Part shown: positions 17,507 to 26,942 of the stretch, one piece after another
Numbering within the stretch: the stretch's first letter is position 1
Layout: every line of letters begins with the position of its first letter
Made by a program: the position numbers and the translations under genes
Notes under the pieces: model-generated
Told to the model about the DNA's origin: nothing
The model's input: the letters and a program-made list of their open reading frames with translations, nothing else
Databases searched by the model: none
Source of the DNA: Sulfuriferula plumbiphila
Lineage (GTDB): Bacteria; Pseudomonadota; Gammaproteobacteria; Burkholderiales; Sulfuriferulaceae
Direction: 5' to 3'
Length of the DNA: 64,000 nucleotides
Assembly: GCF_009938015.1 (NCBI RefSeq)
Contig: NZ_AP021884.1
Span: forward strand, 558,001 to 622,000

Positions 17507-19546
17507 TTGGCTGCACCGTCCAAGCCCGCCGGGGCGGGCAATGCGCTGCCTCCGGTGTTCACCAAACTGGGACTGCATACCCCGGCGGACTTGATCCTGC
17601 ATCTGCCGTTGCGCTATGAGGATGAAACCCGTATCTCCGCCATTGCCGATGCCCTGCCAGGCCGCGCCACCCAGGTACAGGGCGTGGTTACCCATTGTGA
17701 GGCCAAATACAAGCCGCGCCGCGCGCTGATTGCGCGCATTCGCGACGACAGCGGCGGCGAGATCAGCCTGCGTTTCATCAATTTTTACGGCAGCCAGGCC
17801 AAACAGTTTGCCGAGGGCAACCTGATCCGCGCATTGGGCGAGGTACGCGGCGGCTTCTGGGGGCTGGAGATGGTGCATCCGCGCTACCGCGTGGTGAGTG
17901 CCGAAGCGCCGTTGCCGGACAGCCTCACGCCGATTTACCCCGCCGCCGCAGGCGTGGCGCAAACGCTGCTACGCAGACACATCGGTGCCGCACTGACGCA
18001 GGCGGATTTGACCGACACGCTGCCGGACAGCCTGCGCAGCCGCTTTAATCTGCCCGACTTTGCCAGCAGTGTGCGTACCCTGCACAACCCCCCTCCCGAC
18101 ATCCCGCCAGCTCAACTCGAATACCGCACCCATCCGGCGTGGCGGCGTATCAAGTTCGACGAGCTGCTGGCGCAGCAATTGTCGCTGCGTCTGGCGCGCA
18201 ACGCCCGGCGCGCACAGGGCGCACCCATGCTGGCGGGTGAGGTGGCGCTGGTGACACAACTGCAGAATTCCCTGCCGTTCCGGCTCACCGCCGCTCAGCA
18301 GCGCGTGTGGCATGAAATTCGTACCGACCTTGCCGCGTGCCACCCCATGCAGCGCCTGCTGCAGGGCGATGTGGGCAGCGGCAAGACGGTGGTTGCCGCG
18401 CTCGCCGCTGCGCAGGCCATCGGGCATGGCTATCAGGCCGCGTTCATGGCGCCGACCGAAATTCTCGCCGAGCAGCATTATCACAAGCTCACGCAATGGT
18501 TCGCGCCACTGGGCATTGAGGTGGCATGGCTGGCTGGGAGCCTGTCCAAAAAAGACAAACAGGCCGCGGTGGCGCGGCTGGTGTCTGGGGAAGCACGGCT
18601 TGCAGCGGGTACTCACGCGCTGTTTCAGGAGCAGGTTGAATTTGCCAATCTGGGGCTTGCCATCATTGACGAGCAGCACCGCTTTGGCGTCGCCCAGCGC
18701 CTGGCGCTGCGCCGGAAGGGCAACCAGCCGCATCAATTAATGATGAGCGCCACCCCGATCCCGCGCACGCTCTCCATGAGCTATTACGCTGATCTCGATG
18801 TGTCGGTGATTGACGAACTGCCACCGGGGCGCAGCCCGGTTGTGACCAAGCTTCTGGCCGACAGTCGCCGTGAGCAGGTGGTCGAGCTGGTGCGCGAACG
18901 CTGCCGCGCAGGGGGGCAAGTCTACTGGGTGTGTCCGCTGATTGAAGAATCGGAGAAACTGCAGTTGCAGACCGCGCTGGATACCCACGCAGTGCTCGCG
19001 TCTGCGCTGCCCGAGCTCGATATCGGCCTGGTCCACGGGCGCATGAACGGCCGCGACAAGGCGGTGGTAATGGCCGGTTTCAAATGTGGTGATCTGCAAT
19101 TACTGGTGGCGACCACGGTGATCGAGGTGGGCGTGGATGTGCCGCGCGCCTCGCTGATGGTGATCGAACACGCCGAGCGCATGGGCTTGGCACAGCTGCA
19201 TCAGTTACGCGGCCGGGTCGGGCGCGGCAGTACGCAAAGCGCGTGCATCCTGCTCTACCAGCAGCCGTTGTCAGACGCCGCCCGTGCCCGGCTCAAGGTG
19301 ATTTTCGAGAACAGCGACGGCTTCGTCATCGCACGCGAGGATTTGCGCCTGCGCGGCCCGGGCGAATTCCTCGGCGCACGCCAGTCGGGTGCACCCATGC
19401 TGCGCTTTGCCGATATCGAGGCGGATGCCGATATACTCGAACAGGCGCGCGCCGCCGCCGAATGGCTGCTCATTCATGATGGACTGGCGGCACGGAACCA
19501 TGTCTTGCGCTGGCTGGGCGGACGCCAGGATTATATTAAAACCTGA
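17507..19546 (+). CDS. recG: ATP-dependent DNA helicase RecG
   Basis: A 679-residue branch-migrating helicase for stalled forks and Holliday junctions. The N-terminal wedge/OB domain is followed by motif I QGDVGSGKTVVA, motif Ia APTEILAEQH, DEQH box IIDEQHRFGV, motif III MSATPIPRTL, and motif VI HQLRGRVGRG, then FLGARQSG near the C-terminus. The start is a TTG at 17507, directly after ridA. No better in-frame ATG lies nearby, and the N-terminus is slightly shorter than some homologues. Confidence 0.94.
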   Translation: MAAPSKPAGAGNALPPVFTKLGLHTPADLILHLPLRYEDETRISAIADALPGRATQVQGVVTHCEAKYKPRRALIARIRDDSGGEISLRFINFYGSQAKQFAEGNLIRALGEVRGGFWGLEMVHPRYRVVSAEAPLPDSLTPIYPAAAGVAQTLLRRHIGAALTQADLTDTLPDSLRSRFNLPDFASSVRTLHNPPPDIPPAQLEYRTHPAWRRIKFDELLAQQLSLRLARNARRAQGAPMLAGEVALVTQLQNSLPFRLTAAQQRVWHEIRTDLAACHPMQRLLQGDVGSGKTVVAALAAAQAIGHGYQAAFMAPTEILAEQHYHKLTQWFAPLGIEVAWLAGSLSKKDKQAAVARLVSGEARLAAGTHALFQEQVEFANLGLAIIDEQHRFGVAQRLALRRKGNQPHQLMMSATPIPRTLSMSYYADLDVSVIDELPPGRSPVVTKLLADSRREQVVELVRERCRAGGQVYWVCPLIEESEKLQLQTALDTHAVLASALPELDIGLVHGRMNGRDKAVVMAGFKCGDLQLLVATTVIEVGVDVPRASLMVIEHAERMGLAQLHQLRGRVGRGSTQSACILLYQQPLSDAARARLKVIFENSDGFVIAREDLRLRGPGEFLGARQSGAPMLRFADIEADADILEQARAAAEWLLIHDGLAARNHVLRWLGGRQDYIKT

Positions 19547-19644
19547 TTGAATGGTTGTAATGTACCAGACAGCTTTTTCGGCAGATGTCGTTAACGCTAC
19601 GTACGGCGCAATCATAAGCTCCGCCAATAAACAGGAGATTGCAG

Positions 19645-20460
19645 ATGAACATGCGACTATGGCAGGGGTTGATATTACTCGGCATGCTGATTGCACGGCC
19701 AGGCATGGCTGCGGAAACGCTGTTTCTCGGGATACAGGACTACAACCGCAGTCCCATCGTAGTGGCGGAGGAGTTCCATGGGCTGACCAGTTACCTCAGT
19801 CGGGTGCTGAAGCGTCCGGTCAAAGTCGAAACGGTGCGCGACTACAGCAAGTATCTGGCAGAAGCCAAACAAAAACAATTCGCCTTCATGTTTGCGCCAC
19901 CCTCCATGATCATGCAGGCCAACAAACTGGCCGGCTATGAGCCAATAGCTAAAATTCCGGGACAGATATCTGCCGGTTTCATGGCGCTGGCGTCCAGCGG
20001 CATTGCTTTTCCGGAGGACATGAAAGGCAAGCGCATCGGTTTTACCGACGAGGACTCCATGGTCACCCAGCTGGCGCTGGCGGAGTTGCGCAGCAAGCAT
20101 ATTGATCCGGCCAAATACTTCAAGAGCGTGGCCTATTACCATGACGTGGACGGCATTGTGACCGCATTCAAGTACCGGCTGATCGACGTCGGCGTAGCCA
20201 ATACCGGGGTGTTGAGCCTATGGAACAACAACGGCATGGATCTCAACCTTATCATGCAGAGCAAGGGCGTGCCCCACCTCACCTTTGCCACGCGCGGAGA
20301 CCTGCCGAGCGAAATCAAACAGGCAGTTGCCCAGGCGCTGGTACGCGCAGACAAGGATAAGGAAGCACAAAGTTACTTCAGGAATACCGGCTACTCCAGT
20401 TTCGAGCCGGCCAGCCTGGCTGATTATAAAGATATGGTTCTGTTGTTGAACATCCACTGA
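19645..20460 (+). CDS. PhnD-like periplasmic phosphate/phosphonate-type binding protein
   Basis: A 271-residue exported protein with a signal peptide (residues 1-22, ending ARPGMAAE). Its PhnD-family region includes SPIVVAEEFHGLTSYLSRVLKRPVK and the FAFMFAPPSMIMQ, DMKGKRIGF and DVGVANTGV segments. AGGAG lies seven bases before ATG 19645, so the TTG six bases upstream is not used. No ABC permease or ATPase gene is adjacent, so it is an orphan. It could serve a distant transporter or a sensor. Ligand is unknown. Confidence 0.8.
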   Translation: MNMRLWQGLILLGMLIARPGMAAETLFLGIQDYNRSPIVVAEEFHGLTSYLSRVLKRPVKVETVRDYSKYLAEAKQKQFAFMFAPPSMIMQANKLAGYEPIAKIPGQISAGFMALASSGIAFPEDMKGKRIGFTDEDSMVTQLALAELRSKHIDPAKYFKSVAYYHDVDGIVTAFKYRLIDVGVANTGVLSLWNNNGMDLNLIMQSKGVPHLTFATRGDLPSEIKQAVAQALVRADKDKEAQSYFRNTGYSSFEPASLADYKDMVLLLNIH

Positions 20461-20593
20461 GCTTATCCGGAAAGTTGCAGTTGTGCGTGTCAGGTAATGG
20501 TTCCGTGCTGCCCGTGGTTAACCGCTTTTTCCAGGTTCAATTGGGTGTATGCCGCATGGCATAATGGCGGGGTTTGCTTAACCATCGCCTACC

Positions 20594-21136
20594 ATGTCCG
20601 GCCTGTGCAATTCATCTTCCTGGCGCACCCAGCTGATTGGCGTTCACGGCGCCGCGCGCGGCTGGCTTACCGATCAGGGTTCGCTCACGCGCCGCATTAT
20701 CGAGCATTGCCCACAGTTCAGTGTGCGTCATCTGCGCCAGTATTCGGGCCGGGCGGATCTGGACGAGGCGGCGATGTGCGGGCTGAGTGCGGCACCGATG
20801 GCGTTGCTGCGCGAAGTATTTCTGTATTGTCACGACACCCCGGTGGTGTTCGCCCACAGCGTGTTGCCGCACAGCAGCTTGCGCGGCGCCTGGACAAAAC
20901 TCGGCAAGCTGGGTAACCGCCCCCTGGGCGCAGCACTGTTCGCCAATCCGTGCGTGCGCCGCGCGCCTCTCGCATTCAAACGTCTCGGCGCACGCCATCC
21001 GTTGTACCAGCGTGCCTGCGCACAGCTTGACCAGCGCCCGCCGTATCTGTGGGCGCGGCGCTCGCTGTTTGGCCTGCAGGGCCGTCGCATTCTGGTCACC
21101 GAGGTTTTTTTACCCACGCTTATGGAGTTGTCATGA
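20594..21136 (+). CDS. ubiC: Chorismate--pyruvate lyase
   Basis: A 180-residue UbiC-family protein that splits chorismate into pyruvate and 4-hydroxybenzoate, the first committed step of ubiquinone synthesis. It contains [12 protein letters not shown] near the N-terminus, then AREVFL-type [10 protein letters not shown] spacing and the FAHSVLP segment. The C-terminus has [11 protein letters not shown] and WARRSLF. Its stop overlaps the ubiA start (ATGA), and this coupling with ubiA supports the call. Confidence 0.9.
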   Translation: MSGLCNSSSWRTQLIGVHGAARGWLTDQGSLTRRIIEHCPQFSVRHLRQYSGRADLDEAAMCGLSAAPMALLREVFLYCHDTPVVFAHSVLPHSSLRGAWTKLGKLGNRPLGAALFANPCVRRAPLAFKRLGARHPLYQRACAQLDQRPPYLWARRSLFGLQGRRILVTEVFLPTLMELS

Positions 21137-21996
21137 CACTGGCGCAACGCTTGAGCCTGTACGAAAAACTGATGCGCCTGGATAAGCCGATCGGCATTCT
21201 GCTGCTGCTGTGGCCCACCCTGTGGGGGCTGTGGTTCGCATCGGCGGGACGCCCGGAATTGATGGTGCTGTGGATTTTTGTGCTGGGCACGGTGCTGATG
21301 CGCTCTGCCGGCTGTGTCATCAATGACTATGCCGACCGCGATTTCGACGCCCACGTGGCGCGTACCAAAGATCGCCCGCTGGCGGCAGGCAGGGTGAGCG
21401 GCAAGGAGGCGCTGCTGCTTGCTGCTACCCTGTCCGTGCTGGCTTTTTTGCTGATCCTGCCACTCAACCGGCTGGTGATGATGTTGTCCGTGCCGGCGCT
21501 GTTCCTGGCAGCCAGCTATCCCTTCACCAAGCGCTTTTTTGCCATTCCGCAAGCGTATCTGGGCATCGCTTTTGGCTTTGGTATCCCCATGGCCTATGCC
21601 GCCCAGCTCGACAGCGTGCCGCTGGAAGCCTGGCTGCTGCTGGGGGCGAATATCTTCTGGGCGATTGCCTACGACACTGAGTACGCCATGGTGGATCGTG
21701 ACGACGACATGAAAATCGGCATCAAGACTTCAGCGCTGACGTTTGGCCGTTTCGATGTGGCGGCAGTGATGCTGTGTTATGCCGCGACTTTGGTATTGCT
21801 TGCGTACGTGGGCTGGCGCCAGGGCAGGGGGCTATGGTTCGGCGCCGGGCTGGGCGTGGCGGCGGCAATCGCTGTTTACCATTACACGCTGATCCGGGGC
21901 CGCGACCGCACGCGCTGCTTCAAGGCTTTTCTGCACAATAACTGGCTGGGCGCGGCGGTGTTCGCCGGAATTGCGCTGGACTACTGGCTGCGTTAA
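21133..21996 (+). CDS. ubiA: 4-hydroxybenzoate polyprenyltransferase
   Basis: A 287-residue integral membrane prenyltransferase with about nine helices. The two Mg-prenyl-pyrophosphate motifs are present: [12 protein letters not shown] (about residue 62) and [13 protein letters not shown] (about 182). It attaches the polyprenyl tail to 4-hydroxybenzoate. ATG 21133 overlaps the ubiC stop. The gene is followed by an inverted repeat and then the convergent SPOR-like gene. Confidence 0.95.
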   Translation: MTLAQRLSLYEKLMRLDKPIGILLLLWPTLWGLWFASAGRPELMVLWIFVLGTVLMRSAGCVINDYADRDFDAHVARTKDRPLAAGRVSGKEALLLAATLSVLAFLLILPLNRLVMMLSVPALFLAASYPFTKRFFAIPQAYLGIAFGFGIPMAYAAQLDSVPLEAWLLLGANIFWAIAYDTEYAMVDRDDDMKIGIKTSALTFGRFDVAAVMLCYAATLVLLAYVGWRQGRGLWFGAGLGVAAAIAVYHYTLIRGRDRTRCFKAFLHNNWLGAAVFAGIALDYWLR

Positions 21997-22017
21997 TCCA
22001 ACCCGGAAAAGGCGATG

Positions 22018-22140
22018 GGCCACGGAGAGCACGGAGGGAAGCAATGAAACAATGAAGGCAAAAGGCGAAAATTAAGGCCCAGGGAAGTGTCTTGAATTCT
22101 GCCTTTTGCTTTCTCGTTTTCCTCAGTGTTCTCCGTGGCC
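22018..22140. repeat. Dispersed CCACGGAG-type inverted repeat, copy B
   Basis: The outer arms GGCCACGGAGAGCACGGAGG and CCTCAGTGTTCTCCGTGGCC pair with few mismatches. Inside, GCAAAAGGC and GCCTTTTGC also pair. The element fills the space between the converging ubiA and SPOR-like genes, so it may work as a bidirectional terminator. It lacks a T-tract. Confidence 0.7.
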
Positions 22141-22157
22141 AATAGCCTTTTCCAGCC

Positions 22158-22862
22158 TCAATCAGTTTTTTGCGTGCAATCCACGCGCTTGAGTTGCGTG
22201 TCCGCAAAAGCCTGCCGGAGTTGCGCCATTGTTGCCTGCTCGGCAGCGTCCAGGTCGCGCAACGCAAATACGCTGGCGGTTTTGCCGCGCGCCTCGATGC
22301 GCGCAGTCTGCACGCCCTTCTTGCGCAGTTCGGCCACGCGCGCCTCGGCAATCGACTGTTTGGCATACAGCCCGAGCGAAATGGCATTTTGCCACTTGCC
22401 AGCCGGGCGTACCACGGCAAGGTCACGCACCCCCAGGTTTGCCAGTTGCGCAGCCTTGTTATCGGCGTCCGCCTTGGATGCCAGCGGTGGGTAATACACC
22501 CAGTAGGGGCCGCCTGGCGTGCCTTGATCCTGGCGTGTCAGGCGCTCGCCCAGTTTGAGCTGATCCAGCGCGGCGACGGCGTTGTCCAGTTGCGCCGGCG
22601 CTACCGGTCCCCACGTCATGCAGATTTTGTCGTTGGTGTTGGGCTTTGAGACTGATGCCAGTGCGGGCTGCGACGCGGGTATGGGTGCGCGCACGGGCGG
22701 CGTCCCGGGGGATGGAGTGGCACGCGGCTCCCCAACCAGCGCGATACGCTGCGGGTACAACGCAGGATGCACGTTGCGCGCAGCAGTCATGCTGTCACCC
22801 CATTGCAGCATGGCGAATACGGCCAAATTGGCAAGCAGCAATAATAAAAACAGCAGTCTCAC
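22158..22862 (-). CDS. SPOR-like repeat protein with N-terminal membrane anchor
   Basis: A 234-residue protein. It starts at GTG 22862, whose GTGA overlaps the coaX stop, with GAGGAG five bases upstream. Residues 3-18 form one hydrophobic helix (LLFLLLLLANLAVFAMLQ). A Pro-rich spacer follows, and the C-terminal part resembles a sporulation-related (SPOR) domain: WVYYPPLASKADADNKAAQL and SLGLYAKQSIAEARVAELRKKGV. SPOR domains bind peptidoglycan stripped of peptides, often at the septum. The longer open frame in this reading phase runs through coaX and is not credible as coding. Confidence 0.7.
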   Translation of the reverse strand: MRLLFLLLLLANLAVFAMLQWGDSMTAARNVHPALYPQRIALVGEPRATPSPGTPPVRAPIPASQPALASVSKPNTNDKICMTWGPVAPAQLDNAVAALDQLKLGERLTRQDQGTPGGPYWVYYPPLASKADADNKAAQLANLGVRDLAVVRPAGKWQNAISLGLYAKQSIAEARVAELRKKGVQTARIEARGKTASVFALRDLDAAEQATMAQLRQAFADTQLKRVDCTQKTD

Positions 22863-23587
22863 AAATACTCCTCGTGCGCAATGGTGCGCAACCCCTCCAG
22901 TACCAGATTTTCCACCAGCCGCAGCGGTTGCGGAAGATGCGTGGCAAGACGCGCGCCATCGCCCCCGCTGACCATCAACTCCGGCATACTCCCGGCATGG
23001 TGTGCCAGTTGCGCGTGGAGCAGGGCCACCGCACCGGTAATCGCCAGGATGCGCCCGCTCTCCAGCGCATCCGCCGTATTGTCCGGCCACGCGCTGAACC
23101 TGCCCGAGTCGTTTGCCAGCCCCGCAGTGCCTTGCTGCAGCATGCTGCCCATCATGCGGTAGCCGGGCAGGATGATGCCGCCCAGGAAATCGCCTTGGTG
23201 CAGCGCATCCACGGTGATCGCCGTGCCGGCGTTGACCACCAGCGCAGTACCGGCGCCGAGGTGGTGCGCACCAATCAGCGCAGCCCAGCGGTCTGCGCCC
23301 AGCTGTGCGGGTGCGGCGTAAGCATTGCGTACCCCGCACTGGCTGGCGCGGGCAGTCACTTGTTGCACACTGATCGCGTAGCGCGCCAGGCCGGGTTCGA
23401 GCGCGGCTTGCAGTTGCGCTCCGGCGACATTGCTGAGCACAATTCGCTGCGGCGCGGGGAGCTTGTCCAGCGCGCGCTCAAATTCGGCTATTTCACGGTG
23501 CGCGCACTGACCGTGGACCAGCCATGTCAGCCCGTCGTGCAGCCCCCATTTAATGCGGGTGTTACCCGCGTCGATCGCCAGTATCAT
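22859..23587 (-). CDS. coaX: Type III pantothenate kinase
   Basis: A 242-residue ASKHA-fold kinase that phosphorylates pantothenate, the first step of CoA synthesis. Motifs are ILAIDAGNTRIKWGL at the N-terminus, GADRWAALIGAHHLG in the middle and LVVNAGTAITVDALHQGDFLGGII after it. Its start overlaps the birA stop (ATGA), the standard birA-coaX pairing of betaproteobacteria. No coaA is in the window. Confidence 0.95.
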   Translation of the reverse strand: MILAIDAGNTRIKWGLHDGLTWLVHGQCAHREIAEFERALDKLPAPQRIVLSNVAGAQLQAALEPGLARYAISVQQVTARASQCGVRNAYAAPAQLGADRWAALIGAHHLGAGTALVVNAGTAITVDALHQGDFLGGIILPGYRMMGSMLQQGTAGLANDSGRFSAWPDNTADALESGRILAITGAVALLHAQLAHHAGSMPELMVSGGDGARLATHLPQPLRLVENLVLEGLRTIAHEEYL

Positions 23588-24594
23588 GAAATGCGGCGGG
23601 TCAGATGGACTTCACCGCCATTGAGCGCCAGCTGCTTTCCGTCTGCGCTTTGCAGCAGCAGCGCACCGTCTGCGGACAAGCCAATGGCAGTGCCGATCTG
23701 GTCGCTGCCATTGGCGAGCAGCACGCGCACCGGCTTGCCCTGGTAAGCGTGTGCGGCAAGCCATTCCGCGCGCAGCTGGGCGAGCCCGGATTGCTCGAAA
23801 TCCTGCATCACGTCATCCAGGTGAATCAGCAGCGCAGCCAGCAAGGTGTTGCGCTCGACGCGTGTGCCGCACACTTCGTTCAGGTCGGTCACTGCCTGGT
23901 CGATTTCAGCGCGCACCGGCGCTGGCAGCTGCAAATTGATTCCGATGCCGATCACCGCAAGTGACGGTCCCATCACATCGCCCTGCACTTCAATCAGAAT
24001 TCCCCCCAGCTTGCGGTAGTGCCAGAGCAGGTCGTTCGGCCATTTGAGTTGTACCGCATCCGCGCCGGATTGGCGCAATGCGCGCAGCAGCGCCACCCCC
24101 ACTGCCAGGCTCAAGCCTGAAAGCGCCGCGATACCTGTATCAAAACGCCACAGCACCGAGCAGGCGAGACTGCCGCCCAGCACGCTTTGCCAGACGCGTC
24201 CGCGCCGGCCGCGCCCGGCAAGCTGAATCTCTGCCACCAGACAGCTGCGGTGCGGTGCGCCGTCTGCCGCTGCCCGCATCAGCTCGGTATTGGTCGAGTC
24301 GAGGTGCTCGGCCACGCGGATGTGAAAACGCCCGGCGTGTGTGCCCAGCGCATCCTCAATCATGCTGGCGTCGAGCCAGTCGGGCGCAGCGGGCAGACGA
24401 TAGCCGCGGCCCCGCACCTTGTACAGCACCGCGCCGTGATCCTGTGCCACCTGCAGTGCATTCCACACGCTGGCGCGCGACACGCCAAAGCGCTGCGCAA
24501 GCGTTTCCCCGGAATGGAATTCACCGTCGGACAGGACACGCAGCAGAGGGAGCAATAATGGATTCAAAGCACACAACCGGGACTGGATTTGCAC
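23584..24594 (-). CDS. birA: Biotin--[acetyl-CoA-carboxylase] ligase / biotin repressor
   Basis: A 336-residue bifunctional BirA. The N-terminal winged helix (about 12-70: LRVLSDGEFHSGETLAQRFGVS, SRASVWNAL) suggests repression of biotin genes. The catalytic domain has LDSTNTELMR, a CLVAEIQLAGRGRRGRVW loop for biotinyl-AMP, and LKWPNDLLW. The C-terminal SH3-like domain follows. The start codon is GTG at 24594. The ORF extends no further with an obvious ribosome-binding site. Confidence 0.93.
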   Translation of the reverse strand: MQIQSRLCALNPLLLPLLRVLSDGEFHSGETLAQRFGVSRASVWNALQVAQDHGAVLYKVRGRGYRLPAAPDWLDASMIEDALGTHAGRFHIRVAEHLDSTNTELMRAAADGAPHRSCLVAEIQLAGRGRRGRVWQSVLGGSLACSVLWRFDTGIAALSGLSLAVGVALLRALRQSGADAVQLKWPNDLLWHYRKLGGILIEVQGDVMGPSLAVIGIGINLQLPAPVRAEIDQAVTDLNEVCGTRVERNTLLAALLIHLDDVMQDFEQSGLAQLRAEWLAAHAYQGKPVRVLLANGSDQIGTAIGLSADGALLLQSADGKQLALNGGEVHLTRRIS

Positions 24595-24611
24595 GAGTTT
24601 AGCATGCCGGA

Positions 24612-25157
24612 TTAGTCCTCCAGCAGCCCGCTGGGCAGGCCGTCTATGCTCATGCGGTTTTTCTCGCGCCAGTAGTCGAGGAGCCCGGCAGCGCCTTTCT
24701 TTTCCGCCCAGCGTGCCAGGGTGTCACGCTCGCCCGCGTAAACATATTGCGGTACCGCGTAGCCGCACGAAGTCTGCACCGAATCCACGTTCAGCTCGAT
24801 GATCTGACGCTGCGCCGGCAGCGCAGGGAAATGTGCACGCAAGGACGCCCAATCGGCATCGCGCGGTTTCACTGCGCGGCCTTGCCCATACAGCCGCAGG
24901 ATCAGCGGGTCGGCGTCGAAGCTGCAAAACATCAGCGTCATGCGCCCGTTTTCCAGCAGGTGTGCGGCGCTCTCGTTGCCGCTGCCGGTGAGGTCAAGGT
25001 ACACCACCCGGTCAGGGCTGAGCACGCGCAGGCTGTCCATGCCTTTGGGTGAAAGGTTGATGCGCCCGGCCGCCGGTGCCGTGGCAGTAAAAAAAATTTT
25101 CTGGCGACGAATAAAAAGCTGCTGTTGTTCGGTAAGTGCGGGATAGAATTTAGCCAT
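24612..25157 (-). CDS. Pyridoxamine 5'-phosphate oxidase-related FMN-binding protein
   Basis: A 181-residue split-barrel flavoprotein-like sequence. The residues LFIRRQKIFFTATAPAAGRINLSPKG followed by RVVYLDLTGSGNESAAHLLENGRMTLMFC match the PNPOx-like family whose members bind FMN or F420. It is shorter than true PdxH and lacks its C-terminal segment, so it is unlikely to be the vitamin B6 enzyme. It is transcribed in the same direction as birA and 17 bases upstream of it. Confidence 0.8.
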   Translation of the reverse strand: MAKFYPALTEQQQLFIRRQKIFFTATAPAAGRINLSPKGMDSLRVLSPDRVVYLDLTGSGNESAAHLLENGRMTLMFCSFDADPLILRLYGQGRAVKPRDADWASLRAHFPALPAQRQIIELNVDSVQTSCGYAVPQYVYAGERDTLARWAEKKGAAGLLDYWREKNRMSIDGLPSGLLED

Positions 25158-25464
25158 GATTTTTTTCCTGTTCTTGCCAGCGGGAGTTCAAAAACTTTGA
25201 AAACGCGACTAACCACGGAGCGCACGGGGATCACGCGGAAAGCAAAGGGTTTTCTCCTTATCGTACTGGACAATGTTTCCGACCTGGCGGCGAGTATGGC
25301 GGGGCGCAGTTGCCGTGGCTCGCAGCGGATTTGCATGCGCTTCCTGTCCGTCATTTTCCCGTCACCTGTGCGGTGGTGCCATGCCGGGATGCGTTAAACT
25401 GAACAACATGGATAATGAGATAAAGGGATCACATTGTTAAGCTGCATCTCCCGGCATAAAAAAC
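25158..25464. other. Intergenic region with single-arm repeat remnant
   Basis: About 300 bases between divergent genes. The stretch 25211-25250 holds one arm of the dispersed repeat (AACCACGGAGCGCACGGGG, then ATCACGCGGA) without a matching right arm. The remainder has no convincing gene, tRNA or terminator. Promoters for both flanking genes should lie here. Confidence 0.5.
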
Positions 25465-25860
25465 ATGGGCTACAAACGTAAAGCCCGCATACTGTTTCTC
25501 GGTGGTCTGCATCCGGTGCCCCCCAATCTCGCCGCGCACTATGCCAATCGTCTGGGAGCCGGATGGATGGAGGCGCGCGCCGCGGTGCTGCCCGGCGTGG
25601 CGGGCGATGTGCCGGTTCTCAGCGACAGCGCTGTGGCGTGGGCGGATTTACTGGTCACCCTGGATGCCGTAGCCAACGCTGCGCGTCCGCCGCTGCGCCC
25701 CGGCCTGCAGCATCGCCATTACCCGTTCGAGCCGCTACCCGATGTGGCCGACAAGCCTGCCTGGACCGCGCTGGCAGTTTGCATTCGCGAGCGTGTGGAG
25801 GGCATGACCGGCGGAATGCGACTGATGCAGCGGGCCAGTCTGGACGATGACGGTTTATAA
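25465..25860 (+). CDS. Degenerate low-molecular-weight phosphatase / ArsC-like protein
   Basis: A 131-residue protein. The order of segments resembles the LMW protein tyrosine phosphatase/arsenate reductase fold: an initial strand RILFLGG, a helix NLAAHYANRLG, then a DLLVTLDAVANAARP stretch and HRHYPFEPLPDV, which is like the PFPDP region of ArsC. The catalytic P-loop (CxxxxxR) is missing, however. Its position reads GGLHPVPP, and the only Cys is near residue 104. It is therefore probably not a phosphatase or reductase. The family link is my reading of weak similarity. Confidence 0.55.
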   Translation: MGYKRKARILFLGGLHPVPPNLAAHYANRLGAGWMEARAAVLPGVAGDVPVLSDSAVAWADLLVTLDAVANAARPPLRPGLQHRHYPFEPLPDVADKPAWTALAVCIRERVEGMTGGMRLMQRASLDDDGL

Positions 25861-25908
25861 TCGAGGGCACCTCAAATCAACACCGAATAACAACCTATGG
25901 AGATCACC

Positions 25909-26424
25909 ATGGCCGAAGCTGCCATTATCCGCGACAACACCGAACATGCCCAGCTGACCCAGTTTCTGACTCAGCAGTACTTGTGCGAATCGCTCACCGT
26001 GGCTGAGGTGAATACCTTGCTCAATTACCTGACCGTGTTGCGCTTCAGCAGCGACGCGGTGATCTCGGACGTCGGCGACGTCGGCGACGAACTGTATTTC
26101 GTGGTCAAAGGCGAGGTCGCACTGGTGATTCCGGATGGCACCAACGAATATGAAGTGGTGCGCTCGAGCGCAGGTGAAATGCTGGGCATGATGTCGTTTT
26201 TCGACAAGCGCGCACGTTCGGTGCGACTGGTCGCCAAGGCTGCGGATACGCAGGTGCTGAAGCTGCCGCGCGCCATGTACAAACGCATGAAAGTCGAACA
26301 TCCCTATATCGCCATAAATATTGTCGAGCAGGCGGTGCTGAGCATGGACCACCTGTTCCGTGCGGTGAGCAGCGATCACGCGCAGTTCTCGCATTACCTG
26401 TACGGGCCGGGCGTCAAAACCTGA
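25909..26424 (+). CDS. Cyclic nucleotide-binding domain protein
   Basis: A 171-residue single-domain protein. Residues about 35-140 form a cNMP-binding beta-roll (DVGDELYFVVKGEVALVI, SAGEMLGMMSFFDKRARSVRLVA). There is no helix-turn-helix, so it is not itself a DNA-binding regulator. It may bind a nucleotide and signal to a partner. ATG 25909 follows GGAG by six bases; an in-frame ATG at 25897 overlaps that site and is less likely. Confidence 0.8.
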   Translation: MAEAAIIRDNTEHAQLTQFLTQQYLCESLTVAEVNTLLNYLTVLRFSSDAVISDVGDVGDELYFVVKGEVALVIPDGTNEYEVVRSSAGEMLGMMSFFDKRARSVRLVAKAADTQVLKLPRAMYKRMKVEHPYIAINIVEQAVLSMDHLFRAVSSDHAQFSHYLYGPGVKT

Positions 26425-26555
26425 CCGGGTTAAGTGCCGGCAGGATCAGTCCTGTAGAGGCGTTTAACTGAAGTGACTGGATTAAATCCGGCAGGCTTGA
26501 GTTGACATTGCTCCTGGTCTGAAACGGAAACGTGAAGGCTTGCGCTGCCAGCGCT

Positions 26556-26879
26556 TTATTTCACCACAACCGTGCCGGTCATGTATTTGTGAAACCCGCA
26601 ATGATACTTATACGTGCCGGCTACGCTGAAGGTGTGGCTGAAACTGTCACCCTGTTTCAGCGTGTCAGAAGCAACCCCCCCCGCATCGCCGACAACACTG
26701 TGATTCACCTTGTCCTGATTGGTCCAGGTCACTTGGCTGCCGACCGGCACCTCAATGGACGCAGGTGCGAAAGCAAACGTGAAAATTGTCACGCTGCTGT
26801 CTGCATAGGCATGTAACGTCACTGCCGACAACGATACTAACGCCGCCAGTAGTAGAGAATTTTTCAAGCTTTCGAGCAT
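26556..26879 (-). CDS. Cupredoxin (plastocyanin/amicyanin-like), exported
   Basis: A 107-residue protein. Residues 1-26 are a signal peptide (ESLKNSLLLAALVSLSA...AYADS), so the mature form is periplasmic. The type-1 copper ligands are visible as NHSVVGD (His) and YHCGFHKYMTG (Cys, His, Met). It should carry one electron or store copper. AAGGAG lies seven bases before ATG 26879; the frame continues upstream to 26903, but that start lacks a site. It is the last gene of the sigma-factor cluster and follows the hemoglobin gene. Confidence 0.88.
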   Translation of the reverse strand: MLESLKNSLLLAALVSLSAVTLHAYADSSVTIFTFAFAPASIEVPVGSQVTWTNQDKVNHSVVGDAGGVASDTLKQGDSFSHTFSVAGTYKYHCGFHKYMTGTVVVK

Positions 26880-26942
26880 TCCGGTACTCCTTGTAGCCAG
26901 CATAATCCGTCCGGACGCGCAGTCGCGCGTCCGGCGGGAATT

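Noticed and set aside
22863-23339. Upstream extension of the SPOR-like frame
   Set aside because: It overlaps coaX in another phase. The GTG start with GAGGAG at 22862 explains the gene.
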